From contig NZ_BOLM01000006.1 of the NCBI RefSeq assembly GCF_016861605.1, positions 124,001-188,000 on the forward strand: 64,000 bases of DNA, read 5' to 3'. The first letter of the stretch is position 1. Each line of letters opens with the position of its first letter. Below are positions 15,750 through 24,608 of this stretch, piece after piece. The notes beneath the pieces were generated by a model that was not told where the DNA came from, ran no database searches, and saw only the letters and a list, made by a program, of their open reading frames with translations. The DNA is from Levilactobacillus wangkuiensis. Its GTDB lineage: Bacteria; Bacillota; Bacilli; Lactobacillales; Lactobacillaceae. The position numbers and the translations under genes are program-made.

Positions 15750-16634
15750 CTAATCATGAGCCGCCAACCACCGCGTCAACCGTTCAAAATAAGCAGTCGG
15801 TTCATCAATGAAGGCCATGTGCCGGCTGTGGGCAAACAGCGACCACTCTGCATGCGGCAGGTGATCGACCATTGTCTTGGCAACTAGTGGTGTACTCAAA
15901 TCGTTGGTCCCACTAGTCACCAATGTTGGCGTGGTAATTTCCGCCAGCTTGGTCGTGTAATCATAAGCCCGCAGCGTCCCAGTTGGACAGTACTCGTTCG
16001 GTCCCCAAGCCACGTTGTAGGCCGCGGTACCGGAACACTTAGGCCGCCGCAAGAATTCAGGTGAATCGGCTGTGACGGGGCCAGCTGCATGGGCCAGCAT
16101 GTACCGGTCATTCGCTGCCAAATAGGCTGGCTGCGTATAGTCGCCACTGGCCTCAGCTTGGGCAATTGCCGCCTGGTCCGCTGAAGTCATGAAGCGAATC
16201 ATCCGGTGCTGTTCCTGTTGCCAGAGCTTGGCCGAAGAAAGTGTACTGGCTAGAATCAAGCTTTGAATCCCCACTGGCTGGTGGTCGCACAGGTAAATAA
16301 TGGCCAGCATGCCACCCCAGGATTGGCCGAGCAAGTGGACGCGTTTCAGATCCAAGTAGTCCCGCAATGCCTGCAATTCTGCCACCCAAGTTGACGCCTG
16401 CCACAGGCTGTCGTCTGCCGGCATAGAAGACTGCCCACAACCCAACTGGTCATACATCACAATTGGTCGCCCGGTCTTTGCCGCCAGCTGATCAAACGCT
16501 TCAAAATAATTGTGCGTCGACCCCGGTCCGCCGTGCAACAGTAACAAGGGCGTTGGCCCAGCCTGTAAGTCGCCGACCACGCGGTAATAGGTTTGGTACT
16601 CGCCAAACGGCATAAATCCTTCTTGAATGTCCAT
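15750..16634 (-). CDS. pip: Proline iminopeptidase-type alpha/beta hydrolase
   Basis: A 294-residue protein. LLLHGGPGSTHNYF (oxyanion HGGPG, about residues 32-45), DQLGCGQS (60-67) and the nucleophile elbow GQSWGGML (about 102-109) are those of the S33 prolyl aminopeptidase family; His near the end (FAHSRHMAF) and Asp in SGTNDLSTP complete the triad. It would remove N-terminal proline from peptides in the cytosol. The gene stands alone and leftward. Related S33 peptidases such as leucyl aminopeptidase PepL cannot be excluded. Confidence 0.85.
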   Translation of the reverse strand: MDIQEGFMPFGEYQTYYRVVGDLQAGPTPLLLLHGGPGSTHNYFEAFDQLAAKTGRPIVMYDQLGCGQSSMPADDSLWQASTWVAELQALRDYLDLKRVHLLGQSWGGMLAIIYLCDHQPVGIQSLILASTLSSAKLWQQEQHRMIRFMTSADQAAIAQAEASGDYTQPAYLAANDRYMLAHAAGPVTADSPEFLRRPKCSGTAAYNVAWGPNEYCPTGTLRAYDYTTKLAEITTPTLVTSGTNDLSTPLVAKTMVDHLPHAEWSLFAHSRHMAFIDEPTAYFERLTRWLAAHD

Positions 16635-16751
16635 CTTCGTTCGTCAATCCCTTCTGGGCCACCATTCATTCGGCGGCAAATCCTACGTATCTCGGTAACT
16701 TAGCCTAGCTTACCACAACCCTGACCACCCTGTCGCAATGCGTCTAACCTA

Positions 16752-16799
16752 AAAACGCCCCCGCTTTCAGCATGGCTTCTCGCTGAAAATGGGGGCGTT
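16752..16799 (-). terminator. Intrinsic terminator of rsgA
   Basis: Read leftward, GAACGCCCCCATTTTCAGCG pairs with CGCTGAAAGCGGGGGCGTTTTT (written + strand as AAAAACGCCCCCGC...GGGGGCGTTC). Confidence 0.75.
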
Positions 16800-16815
16800 C
16801 ATCTATTCATTTAGA

Positions 16816-16831
16816 TGTTTCACATGAAACA
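16816..16831. promoter_or_regulatory. parS: parS-like ParB binding site 3
   Basis: TGTTTCACATGAAACA, one mismatch from consensus, touching the stop codon of the rsgA-type gene with no gap. Confidence 0.75.
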
Positions 16832-17905
16832 TTACCGCCGGCGAATCTGTTGCATGTGGTCTCTGGTTTGTTTCATTTCCTTTTTGCCACCGAAGAACCG
16901 CTGAATCTTAGCATTTTCCCGTTCTCTGGCGCTCATGTCACTGTAGCTCATTTCCAGCTGGAGCTTGCGGTAACTGGCTAAACGTTCGGCGTCCAGGTCA
17001 CCCGCCGCAATGGCCGCCTGCACCGCGCATCCCGGTTCCGTTTGGTGGGTACAGTTGCGAAACTTACACTGGTCTGCCAGCGCGGTGATGTCCGCAAAGG
17101 CCTTGGTCAGGTCCCCACCCTGGACTTGAAGCTCCCGCATCCCCGGGGTGTCAATGACCACGCCGCAACTAGGCAGCCGCAACAACTCCCGCGCCGTGGT
17201 TGTGTGCCGGCCCTTGTCATCGTCCGTCCGAATTTCTCGAGTAACCAACGTCTCGTGGCCCAGCAGCCTGTTGATCAGCGTGGACTTCCCAACGCCAGAC
17301 GACCCGATAAATGACACGGTCCGATTGTCCGTCAGGTAGGCCTGCAAAGCCGCAACACCATCGCCCGTGGTGGCGGAACACGTGACCACGTCCACGCCCA
17401 GCGTCACGTCGGCCAACGCTGCCAATTTTTCAGCCACATCGGCACACAGGTCGGCCTTGGTCAGGACAACGACCGGCACGGCCCCGCTATCCCAGGCCAT
17501 CGTCAGGTAGCGTTCCAGGCGGTGCCCGTTAAAGTTGGCATTCAACGACATGCAGATGAAGATGGTGTCGACGTTGGCCGCAATCAGCTGACCCGCACCG
17601 GTTTTGCCAACAGCGGCCCGTTCCAGAACACTCTGGCGGGGCAGAACCTGCTGAATCACGGCCAATTGGTCGTCTGGGGCTACGGTCGCCAGCACCCAGT
17701 CCCCCACCGTTGGCAGATCCGCGGCGACCTTCGCTGTGTGTCGGAACTTTCCGGCTAGTTCGGCAGCGACTGGTCCGCTCACACTGATAACTTGGTAGGC
17801 TTCTCTATGCTGCTCGGTCACCCGGGCCAGGGTCAATGCTGGTTCCATCGCGGCCAGTTGCGCAACCCGTTCAGTTAAGCCGTACGCTTGTAAATCAATT
17901 TTCAA
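16832..17905 (-). CDS. rsgA: Ribosome small-subunit GTPase RsgA family
   Basis: About 357 residues from a TTG at 17905 placed by AAAGGA 10 bp upstream; longer frames run into non-coding leader. It has an N-terminal OB-fold, a circularly permuted GTPase domain with G4 TKAD before the P-loop GSSGVGKSTLINRLLG and DTPGMREL, and a C-terminal zinc module (CKFRNCTHQTEPGC). RsgA tests 30S maturation and leaves by GTP hydrolysis. At 357 residues it is nearer the YjeQ length than Bacillus CpgA (about 300), so it could be a second, specialised paralogue. The upstream leader suggests regulated expression. Confidence 0.85.
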   Translation of the reverse strand: MKIDLQAYGLTERVAQLAAMEPALTLARVTEQHREAYQVISVSGPVAAELAGKFRHTAKVAADLPTVGDWVLATVAPDDQLAVIQQVLPRQSVLERAAVGKTGAGQLIAANVDTIFICMSLNANFNGHRLERYLTMAWDSGAVPVVVLTKADLCADVAEKLAALADVTLGVDVVTCSATTGDGVAALQAYLTDNRTVSFIGSSGVGKSTLINRLLGHETLVTREIRTDDDKGRHTTTARELLRLPSCGVVIDTPGMRELQVQGGDLTKAFADITALADQCKFRNCTHQTEPGCAVQAAIAAGDLDAERLASYRKLQLEMSYSDMSARERENAKIQRFFGGKKEMKQTRDHMQQIRRR

Positions 17906-17952
17906 CTCGTTCAAATCCTTTCGTTCGTGACGGTACCCGAAAGGCTGACGAC

Positions 17953-18115
17953 AAAAAAGGCGCAGTCGTGACTGCACCCCAAAAGCTTTATGAGGGCACA
18001 GATGTCTATTTCGTCGTTCAAGCATTTGCGGGCACACTAAAGTCAGCGGTGTTGAACCACTTTCTTAGCAACCTGCGTAACGCCTATTGAACGACTGACA
18101 TCTGGCAATTCCTCC
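17953..18115 (-). promoter_or_regulatory. Leader with 5-codon ORF, mutually exclusive stems and terminator
   Basis: Read leftward: GGAGG (18115-18111), 9 nt, then ATG TCA GTC GTT CAA TAG (18101-18084). The tiny ORF lies wholly in a stem arm: CAGATGTC and GTCGTTCAA pair with GACATCTG (18006-17999) and TTGAACGAC (18021-18013). The overlapping CTGTGCCC (18001-17994) can instead pair with GGGGTGCAG (17980-17972), the 5' arm of a terminator (GGTGCAGTC/GACTGCGCC, then six T) ahead of rsgA. This is the layout of ribosome-mediated attenuation: a ribosome held on the leader would free the antiterminator. Pairings are seen; regulation is inferred. A rod-shaped stable RNA is the alternative. Confidence 0.55.
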
Positions 18116-18148
18116 GATATATTAGTTGTTGGTAGATTACCACGGAGT

Positions 18149-18286
18149 CAATTGCCCCTGAATAAATTCAGAGGCTTGTCGCTCACGTGTCCGGCGACAC
18201 AGTAGTCAAGCATGCCAGCTAGGCACTCCTACTCGTAGTGGCAACATCGTCGGGTAATTGACAGCTACCCGTTTAACTATCAGGAT
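18149..18286 (-). ncRNA. Predicted omega-RNA scaffold of TnpB copy 1
   Basis: The 138 bp between the tnpB stop and the right end are conserved with copy 2 despite carrying no ORF. In studied TnpB systems this region, plus flank just outside the right end, forms the guide RNA. The guide here would start ACTCCGTGGTAATCTACC (18148 leftward). Inferred from family knowledge. Confidence 0.6.
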
Positions 18287-19507
18287 CTACCCAATAGCTG
18301 TTATTTTTTTGATTTTTGGTCGTTTGACACCACTCAACCATTTTTGACCAAGCATTTCGATATTCATGGCGCCTAATCGGTCATCATTACACCGATACTG
18401 GCATTGGACACACCAATACTCATGCGTTTCGTGATGACGATTAGTCTTCTCAACTAGGCCACACTTGGGACATCTTTGCGAGGTGAATGCTGGATTCACT
18501 TTTACAACGATGCTCTGAATGGCCTGAGCCTTGTATGTTAAAAAAGACTCTAGCTGGAAAAAGGACCAAGAGCGATGGCTATTCCGAAGGGACTTAGGTA
18601 AGTCATCGGTGTTGAATGTTACGTTGGTTAAGTCCTCTAGGACAAAAAGTGTATGCGAACCGTATCGTGCAACGAGTGTCTTAGCTAGCTGATGATTCAC
18701 ATCAGTCATCCAGCGGTTCTCTCGTTGCGCTAGTCGCTTCAGCTTTTTCTTGGCAGACTTGGTAGCTTTACTTTGTAGTTGTCGACGGACTTCTAAGAAC
18801 TTCTTTCGCTTGCGTAAAACTTTCTGGCCGTCAAAGAACAATGTCTTGCCCAAGTGATCATAGATTGTTGCCAGAAAGCGTAAACCACGATCGATCCCGA
18901 CAATCTTCGGACAGCCCTGTTTGTCAAAGTCATCAACTTCCTTGGTGATACCAATATGGAGAAACCACTTACCACGACTGTGGACTAATTTAACGGTACC
19001 GAGTTTCCAGTCTCCGTGAAAATAGTCTTCGAAGCCTTTGTCGGTAAAGCACAACTTCGTCCGCTTACCTAGGGTAGTGATTGAGATTCGTTTCATCTCA
19101 TCTACAAAGGAATAGTTTCTTTGGCGAACTAAATCTGCCTGTGGTCGGCAAAAATGGATGGGTTTTTCCAACCAATTCAAGTCCCTGGGAACTTGAATCC
19201 ACTTGTTGTCTTCGTTCTTATAACGGCGAGGATGTTGCTTCATTTGCTCCTGAACAGTTTTGTAACGCGCTGCGACCGTTCGAAAGACAGACTGAATCAT
19301 TTGGCTGTTCAATGGTGATTCTTGTCTGAAAACTTGGTACAGCTGGTGATTGATTTTTAACCAACTTAACGGAAACTCGTGGTCAAAGATCCATTGACTG
19401 ACGATATTAGCCAATCGCTGGTACTCTCGGCTCATTGCTAAGAAATCTGCTGACTGTTCGGCGTCTGGATAGAGTCGTAATTTAACCGTTCGACCTAGTT
19501 TAACCAA
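18287..19507 (-). CDS. tnpB: RNA-guided endonuclease TnpB
   Basis: A 406-residue protein with a basic N-terminus and intact RuvC catalytic residues: Asp206 in GIDRGLRF, Glu291 in VLEDLTN and Asp376 in NDDRLGAMN. A zinc finger (Cys346, Cys349, Cys366, Cys369) lies in the C-terminal part. TnpB cuts DNA beside the element's target-adjacent motif, guided by RNA from the element's right end, which preserves the element after excision. It differs from the copy at 32173 at many positions but has the same length, so this is not a very recent duplication. Nothing suggests inactivation. Confidence 0.9.
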   Translation of the reverse strand: MVKLGRTVKLRLYPDAEQSADFLAMSREYQRLANIVSQWIFDHEFPLSWLKINHQLYQVFRQESPLNSQMIQSVFRTVAARYKTVQEQMKQHPRRYKNEDNKWIQVPRDLNWLEKPIHFCRPQADLVRQRNYSFVDEMKRISITTLGKRTKLCFTDKGFEDYFHGDWKLGTVKLVHSRGKWFLHIGITKEVDDFDKQGCPKIVGIDRGLRFLATIYDHLGKTLFFDGQKVLRKRKKFLEVRRQLQSKATKSAKKKLKRLAQRENRWMTDVNHQLAKTLVARYGSHTLFVLEDLTNVTFNTDDLPKSLRNSHRSWSFFQLESFLTYKAQAIQSIVVKVNPAFTSQRCPKCGLVEKTNRHHETHEYWCVQCQYRCNDDRLGAMNIEMLGQKWLSGVKRPKIKKITAIG

Positions 19508-19671
19508 TAGCTACCTCCCCTGAAGATTGGTCTAAGTATACCATGCTTAGCCATCCAATAGGGGAACGTGTGTTTTAGAAAGTATTAAGTTCTAGCATTC
19601 ATCCCGCGATTGAAATCGCAGGTTTCCTGCTTAGTCTTTAATGAATTCCGCGTCAATTGACCGTTAGTTGA

Positions 19672-21633
19672 CTAGCCTAACGCCTGTAGATCCGCGGCCG
19701 AGTAGGCATAATCCACGTGCGCCATCCCCGGCACCTCATCCCACGGAACGGGATAGCCGGCCCCATGCGCACAGAACACGGAGTCCGGCGTATTGGGCAG
19801 GTCGGCGACGGGCGCGTAGCCCTGGGCCGCCACGATTTCCGCTTGATTGTGACACGGCCGATAGCCATCGACCAGGCATTCCAGTTGGCCCTGACCATGC
19901 GTGTAAGCCAAGACCTCCTGCGAATACCCCTGCATTTCAGCGACGGGGGCGGTCCCGGTCAAAACGACCATGCCGTTGGCACTAGCGGTGTCGTCCGGGG
20001 TATCAAACTGCCCATGGAGCCGTTGAATATCGTTCATCGCCCGACCCACCTGGTCCTGACCAACTTCCAAGCGGAATTGGTACCAAGGCTCCAACAGTTG
20101 GCAAGCTCCTTGCTCGCGCAACATCATTAACCCCTGCCGCACGGCGCGCCACGTGGCCTCCCGGAAGTCTCCGCCAACCGAGTGGACGATGCTGGCCCGC
20201 CCCGTCACCAACGTGATTTTCACATCGGTGAGTGGCGAACCCGTCAAGACCCCCAGTTGCTTCTTGGCCCGCAGGTTGGTGAGCACCTGATGTTGCCAGT
20301 TCTTGCCCAGCACTTCCAGTGAGCAGTCGGCCGCAAACGTTAAGCCACTGCCGCGAGGCGCCGGCGTCATCAGGAGGTGGACCTCCGCGTAGTGCCGGAG
20401 CGGTTCGAAATGGCCAACGCCCTCGACCGCCTGGGTAATCGTTTCCTGATAGAGGATGCTCCCCTCGCCAAATCCAATATCCAGATTAAACCGGTCATGG
20501 AGCATCTGCTGCAAAATTTCTAGCTGAACGGCGCCCATGATCTGCACGCGAATTTCCTGGAGCTGATTGGACCAAGTCACGTGAAGCTGGGGGTCCTCAT
20601 CCTCTAGCTCCTGCAGCACGGTCAGACAGTGGTGCAGGTCGGCGCCCTGGGGATCCACGGTATAGGTCAGCACCGGCTGAATCTCCGGTGTCCGGGCCGC
20701 CACCTGTTGCCCTAACCCCTGCCCTGGATGGGTACCCGTGAGATTGGGAATCGCACAGACCTCCCCCGCAGCCACCGTGGGCTGAATCGTGAATTTACTT
20801 CCATTGTAGACACGGAGCTGATTCACCTTTTGCTCGTCTAAAATGACATCCTTGTTCGCCAGCTCACCACCGGTCACCCGAACCCAGGTCAGCCGTTCAT
20901 CCTGGTCATGGGAAATCTTGAAGACCTTGGCCCCAAATTCAGCTGGATAGGTGTTTTCCTGTGTCCAGTAAGATAATCCAGACAAAAAGTCGTCTACACC
21001 GTCTAATTTTAAAGCCGCCCCAAAGTAGCAAGGAAAGACTTTTCGCTGTTGAATCATTCGGCGAACCGTGTCGTCACTGAGGCTACCGGTCTCCAGATAA
21101 TCCGTCAGCACCGCGTCGTCTTGCATGGCGACGTCTTCGGCTGATTCATCTGGTAAGCTCGTTCCAGCGAAGGCCACACAACCCGCTGAGAAGGTCTCCT
21201 GCAACTGGCTTAAAACGCGCTCGCGGTCAGCCGTAGGGGCATCCATTTTATTTACGAAGATAAACGTCGGCACCTGGTAGTGGTCGAGCAACCGCCATAG
21301 GGTCCGTGTGTAGCCCTGAACGCCGTCAGTGGCCGAAACCACCAGGACGGCATAGTCCAGGACGCTGAGCACCTGTTCCGTTTGTGAGGCAAAGTCCACG
21401 TGCCCCGGGGTGTCCAGCAAGGTGAGGTGCAGATCGTCATGCGTCAAACTAGCCTGGTGAGAAAAGATGGTGATGCCGCGTTGTTTTTCTAAGTCGTCCG
21501 GATCCAAGAAGGCATCCCCGTTGTCAACTCGGCCCAGTTGCCGCACCGCGCCGGACTGGTACAGTAGCGCTTCCGATAGCGTGGTCTTGCCGGCATCAAC
21601 GTGGGCAACAATTCCCGCTACGATGTGTTTCAT
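19672..21633 (-). CDS. TetM-like translational GTPase (ribosomal protection family)
   Basis: A 653-residue protein of EF-G/TetM shape. The GTPase domain has AHVDAGKTT (about residues 10-18), RGITI, DTPGHVDF (about 75-82) and NKMD. Domains II-V follow and the C-terminus CAHGAGYPVPWDEV matches the TetM/OtrA type. Canonical TetM/O/S proteins are about 640 residues, but this sequence is divergent and chromosomal, so calling it a tetracycline-resistance gene would be premature. AAGGAG precedes the ATG and it follows the gene ending at 21657 by 23 bp, making an operon. Confidence 0.8.
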   Translation of the reverse strand: MKHIVAGIVAHVDAGKTTLSEALLYQSGAVRQLGRVDNGDAFLDPDDLEKQRGITIFSHQASLTHDDLHLTLLDTPGHVDFASQTEQVLSVLDYAVLVVSATDGVQGYTRTLWRLLDHYQVPTFIFVNKMDAPTADRERVLSQLQETFSAGCVAFAGTSLPDESAEDVAMQDDAVLTDYLETGSLSDDTVRRMIQQRKVFPCYFGAALKLDGVDDFLSGLSYWTQENTYPAEFGAKVFKISHDQDERLTWVRVTGGELANKDVILDEQKVNQLRVYNGSKFTIQPTVAAGEVCAIPNLTGTHPGQGLGQQVAARTPEIQPVLTYTVDPQGADLHHCLTVLQELEDEDPQLHVTWSNQLQEIRVQIMGAVQLEILQQMLHDRFNLDIGFGEGSILYQETITQAVEGVGHFEPLRHYAEVHLLMTPAPRGSGLTFAADCSLEVLGKNWQHQVLTNLRAKKQLGVLTGSPLTDVKITLVTGRASIVHSVGGDFREATWRAVRQGLMMLREQGACQLLEPWYQFRLEVGQDQVGRAMNDIQRLHGQFDTPDDTASANGMVVLTGTAPVAEMQGYSQEVLAYTHGQGQLECLVDGYRPCHNQAEIVAAQGYAPVADLPNTPDSVFCAHGAGYPVPWDEVPGMAHVDYAYSAADLQALG

Positions 21634-21656
21634 GTTGGTGTTCTCCTTTTATTAGC

Positions 21657-23201
21657 TTAACGTTTCTTGTGTTTACGCCGTTTGCGGGCTTCCTTAAACG
21701 AAAGCACGTTGCCGGTCTTTTTCTGATGTTTCGGTTGGCTCGCCGTGAGGGCCGCAATCAGTTTATCTCCTGCTTGGGGTGCCATGTAACCGGCGTCTTG
21801 CAGGACGTGAGCAATGGCGCGCATTAATTCCCGCATGCCATCTGGATCTGGCGTGGCGTCCTGAATCCATCGGCCAAACTCCTGCCAGATGGCTGGCGTC
21901 GACTGCTCCAACGTGATGAGGTGCTGACTATATAACATATCAGCAACACCGGCAACCATCGCCAGCGTATTCTCAGCTACCTGCCACTGCTGAGATAGCT
22001 GATAGTCTTGTCGACGTAACCACACTTGTAAGCCCACCACGATGCCAAAGACGTGCGCACTATCGGCATCGTCTTCCTGCCATTTTCGCCCGTCATAGGT
22101 CATAACGTGATGCTTTCGCAGGTAGTCTTGTCCTGGATCTGGCTCATACCTTTCCGCAAAGGTGTAGAGCAGATCATCGTCATCCAGCAGGAGGTTATAT
22201 TCGTCAGCCGTCAGGTCAATGCCATCTGGCAGACGCATACCACCCTCGTATTTGCTATCTACCAATCCGCCTTGCGCTTTGATCTGTTCTAGAAAGGCTC
22301 TGACTGCCGCTTCGTCCTCGATGTCGATGCCCTGAGCAACCATGGCATTAAAGATTTGTTTATCCGGGCCGAAATTACTGTCATCCTTGGCCCGCTCAAT
22401 CGTTTCCGGTGTAAGGTCCGTCAAATACCGTTGATACGTGCTGGCCTTCTTCGCGTTTAACCAGCCCTGCTCACCGGCGAATTCTAGCAAATGACCCATG
22501 GCCGGAATTGTCAGGGACAGTTCTGCCGCCGTCAAATCTAAATTAGCGACGACCTCGTCCAACACCCCGGCTAGCACTTTCTTACTCCAACTTTTCGGTG
22601 TCTTGCGGTATTTATCATACCCCTGCGTCACGACATACGTTAATAGTCTATCCAGCTGGTCTTCTGTCACGCCTGTCGCTTGATCCTGTGCCCATGCAGG
22701 ACTGGTGAGGTACGCAGTTAACCAGTCTTGCGTGTAACGCTGAATGTCGTTCGCCGTGCGCTCCTGCCATTGTGCTAGCCAAGGTTGATCCGGAATTGGA
22801 TCCTGGACTGATAGGGCATCCACATCAATCGGACTCCCATCCATCCCCGTCACCACTTCGAACTCTTTTAGAAATTGACGAATCGGTTTTACCTGCAGCT
22901 GGCTTTCCTTAGCCTTCGCCCAAAACAATAAGAACGGTTTTAACACGCTGTAGTTTAGCTTCAAAATTGTCAGGGCCAGCGGATCACTATCTTGTTGGGC
23001 CTGCTGATTCAAAACAGTTAATCCTTCCGCTACCATTTGATTATCCCATTGGCAAGCATCAACGTGATTGACCTCCTGGAGCATACTTGTAAAGGTAAAC
23101 ACAACTTGCTTCACAATTTGCTCCGGATATATCTCTAAGACCTTATATGCCGTGGCGGCCCGAAAAGTCGACCATACCGTTTCAATATCACTACTTGTCA
23201 T
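21657..23201 (-). CDS. Uncharacterised acidic protein with basic C-terminal tail
   Basis: About 514 residues from the ATG at 23201, preceded by GGGAGGGAA. No signal peptide or transmembrane helix: a mainly helical, acidic, Trp-rich cytosolic protein ending in a strongly basic tail (SFKEARKRRKHKKR) that could bind nucleic acid or ribosomes. I do not recognise a catalytic motif. It is the first gene of a two-gene operon with the TetM-like GTPase, which hints at a translation-linked role, but this is only context. Confidence 0.7.
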   Translation of the reverse strand: MTSSDIETVWSTFRAATAYKVLEIYPEQIVKQVVFTFTSMLQEVNHVDACQWDNQMVAEGLTVLNQQAQQDSDPLALTILKLNYSVLKPFLLFWAKAKESQLQVKPIRQFLKEFEVVTGMDGSPIDVDALSVQDPIPDQPWLAQWQERTANDIQRYTQDWLTAYLTSPAWAQDQATGVTEDQLDRLLTYVVTQGYDKYRKTPKSWSKKVLAGVLDEVVANLDLTAAELSLTIPAMGHLLEFAGEQGWLNAKKASTYQRYLTDLTPETIERAKDDSNFGPDKQIFNAMVAQGIDIEDEAAVRAFLEQIKAQGGLVDSKYEGGMRLPDGIDLTADEYNLLLDDDDLLYTFAERYEPDPGQDYLRKHHVMTYDGRKWQEDDADSAHVFGIVVGLQVWLRRQDYQLSQQWQVAENTLAMVAGVADMLYSQHLITLEQSTPAIWQEFGRWIQDATPDPDGMRELMRAIAHVLQDAGYMAPQAGDKLIAALTASQPKHQKKTGNVLSFKEARKRRKHKKR

Positions 23202-23302
23202 ACGATTCCCTCCCGAATGGTAAAACATCGTTACCGTTAAAAGTCATTACGCCAATCTTACCGTAACTACCGATAGAATGCACCTGCTAGGACCAATCTA
23301 AG

Positions 23303-23331
23303 AAAAAAGGACAGCCGCATCGACTGCCCTT
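23303..23331 (-). terminator. Intrinsic terminator
   Basis: Read leftward, AAGGGCAG pairs imperfectly with CTGTCCTT, followed by a T run; it ends the secreted-protein pair 23346-24353. Confidence 0.5.
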
Positions 23332-23345
23332 ACGAGGTTATTTGA

Positions 23346-23864
23346 TTAGTGTTTCGCAAACTGCCGCGCCAATTTCTTGGTGGCGTAGTATTGATAATTG
23401 ACGTATTTCTTATTCGCGGAAACTTCCTGAACGACGGTGACCTTGTGCCCCTTGATCTTCGTCGTGGTCTTCCGATAGTACCCGGCCAGTGGCAAGGTAA
23501 CGTTACGATTCCAAGGTGCTACCTTCACTAAGCCGTGATGCTTCGTCGCGTAAGCCCATTCCAGATGGCCCTTCTTCGTGCCGTTGAATGGTAATTTATG
23601 GGCATGTAGTGGGAATCCGACAAAATTTTTGGTGACGTTGGCTTGAAAATAGAATTGCTTGGCCGTGAAGCGAACGCCGTTGTAGTAGTGATAGCCATCG
23701 ATTTTCCCGGCATCCGCGTACCAGGTGCCGCGTAACTGTTTGGGAAAGGTCTTCAGGGTGGTCTTAGCTTTGGCCTGTCCAGTGGTTGCTGGCGTCAGCG
23801 CTACCCCGGCAACGCCTAGCGTTAGGGTCAGGAGGGTCGCGGTCACGAGAGTCGTCAGTTTCAT
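23346..23864 (-). CDS. Small secreted protein, PKxLRGTW family (member E)
   Basis: A 172-residue protein with a signal peptide (MKLTTLVTATLLTLTLGVAG..., cleavage near GQA-K) and the motif TFPKQLRGTWYADAG at about residues 39-53. TTGGAGGAA precedes the ATG. It pairs closely with the gene at 34477: both have LHAHKxPF, a W-x-YAxK-HG block, WNRNVTLPLAGYYR / WNKSVTLPLEGSYR, and end YYATKKLARQF / YYTTKKLAAHF. It is second in an operon with the gene at 23889 (24 bp gap). No Cys and no catalytic motif. Function unknown. Confidence 0.85.
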   Translation of the reverse strand: MKLTTLVTATLLTLTLGVAGVALTPATTGQAKAKTTLKTFPKQLRGTWYADAGKIDGYHYYNGVRFTAKQFYFQANVTKNFVGFPLHAHKLPFNGTKKGHLEWAYATKHHGLVKVAPWNRNVTLPLAGYYRKTTTKIKGHKVTVVQEVSANKKYVNYQYYATKKLARQFAKH

Positions 23865-23888
23865 GGGAATTCCTCCAATTATTAATGG

Positions 23889-24353
23889 TTATTTTTTGGT
23901 GACCTTGGTAAAGACATCTGTGCGGGCTGGATTAAACGCCGTTAGTACGAGCTGAGTCTTCCCCTTCAGCCGCCGTTGCTTGAGCCAGATACTTTGGTTG
24001 GGGAAGGCCATGTCGTTTAACCGATAATGGGCCTGCCAATGGCCACGCGTTCCCGTCAGAGTGAAGGTCCGCTGATTGATTGGCTTGGTTTGTCGCAGCT
24101 GGTACCGGGATTTATTCTTTGCGTGTAGCGCTTGGGTCTTCGTCCGACCGATCCGTTCCCGCCAGGTCGTGGCTGTGAAAATTTCTACGCCATAACTCTT
24201 GCTTTCGCGGTAGTGGGTCACCCAGGTGCCACGCAGGGCCTTGGGCACGACGGCCAGCTTGGTCGCCGCATTGGCCGTCGTTGGTTGTCCCACACTGAGC
24301 CCGGCCACCATTAGGCCCACCACGAGCAGGCCGCGTTGCCAGTTTTTTGTCAT
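23889..24353 (-). CDS. Small secreted protein, PKxLRGTW family (member F)
   Basis: A 154-residue protein with a signal peptide (cleavage near ANA-A) and VPKALRGTWVTHY at about residues 36-48. GGGAGG lies upstream of the ATG. It is first in the operon with member E but is only distantly similar to it beyond the motif: a basic, Thr/Arg-rich protein with a repeating strand pattern (TFTLTGTRGHWQAHYRL). The tandem arrangement of two unlike members suggests diversification rather than fresh duplication. Function unknown. Confidence 0.8.
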   Translation of the reverse strand: MTKNWQRGLLVVGLMVAGLSVGQPTTANAATKLAVVPKALRGTWVTHYRESKSYGVEIFTATTWRERIGRTKTQALHAKNKSRYQLRQTKPINQRTFTLTGTRGHWQAHYRLNDMAFPNQSIWLKQRRLKGKTQLVLTAFNPARTDVFTKVTKK

Positions 24354-24432
24354 TAACTTGTCCTCCCCATTTTCTGAAATAAATGTGCCCCTTAACTAAC
24401 TCCATCTAGTTGTCGGGGCCACGCTTAATTTC

Positions 24433-24461
24433 AGAATACGCTTTCAGATTTTGGCGGTCAA
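24433..24461 (-). promoter_or_regulatory. Promoter of the 23346-24353 operon
   Basis: Read leftward: TTGACC, 17 bp, TATTCT, about 80 bp before the ATG of member F. Confidence 0.55.
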
Positions 24462-24608
24462 CGCTTATCGTTCGGGAGTTTGTGGCGGATTGATTGGTCG
24501 ACATTTGGTGTCGGATGGGTGGTGTTTTATTGCGTTTTTAATTGGAGAATTATTCGCCATCCCATAAAAAATAGCCGACATCACTGTCGACCACTTCATA
24601 TTATTCAA

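Larger units (their letters stand above)
18149..19640 (-). mobile_element. TnpB-only IS200/IS605-type element, copy 1 (1492 bp)
   Basis: Boundaries come from comparing the two copies in the window, both exactly 1492 bp. The left end (with respect to tnpB) abuts TTCAT on the coding strand (19645-19641) and has the subterminal palindrome GCGATT-GA-AATCGC. The right end has the palindrome CCTCTGAAT...ATTCAGGGG and ends CAATTG. There are no terminal inverted repeats or target duplication, as in this family, and no tnpA, so it depends on a transposase elsewhere. It lies between the TetM-like gene and the rsgA leader. Confidence 0.85.

Noticed and set aside
17953-18115. 6S RNA as an explanation of the rsgA leader
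   Set aside because: Rod-like pairing would fit, but the leader carries a well-spaced ribosome binding site with a tiny ORF and its terminator competes with an alternative stem directly upstream of rsgA; 6S also usually lies elsewhere. Not fully excluded.
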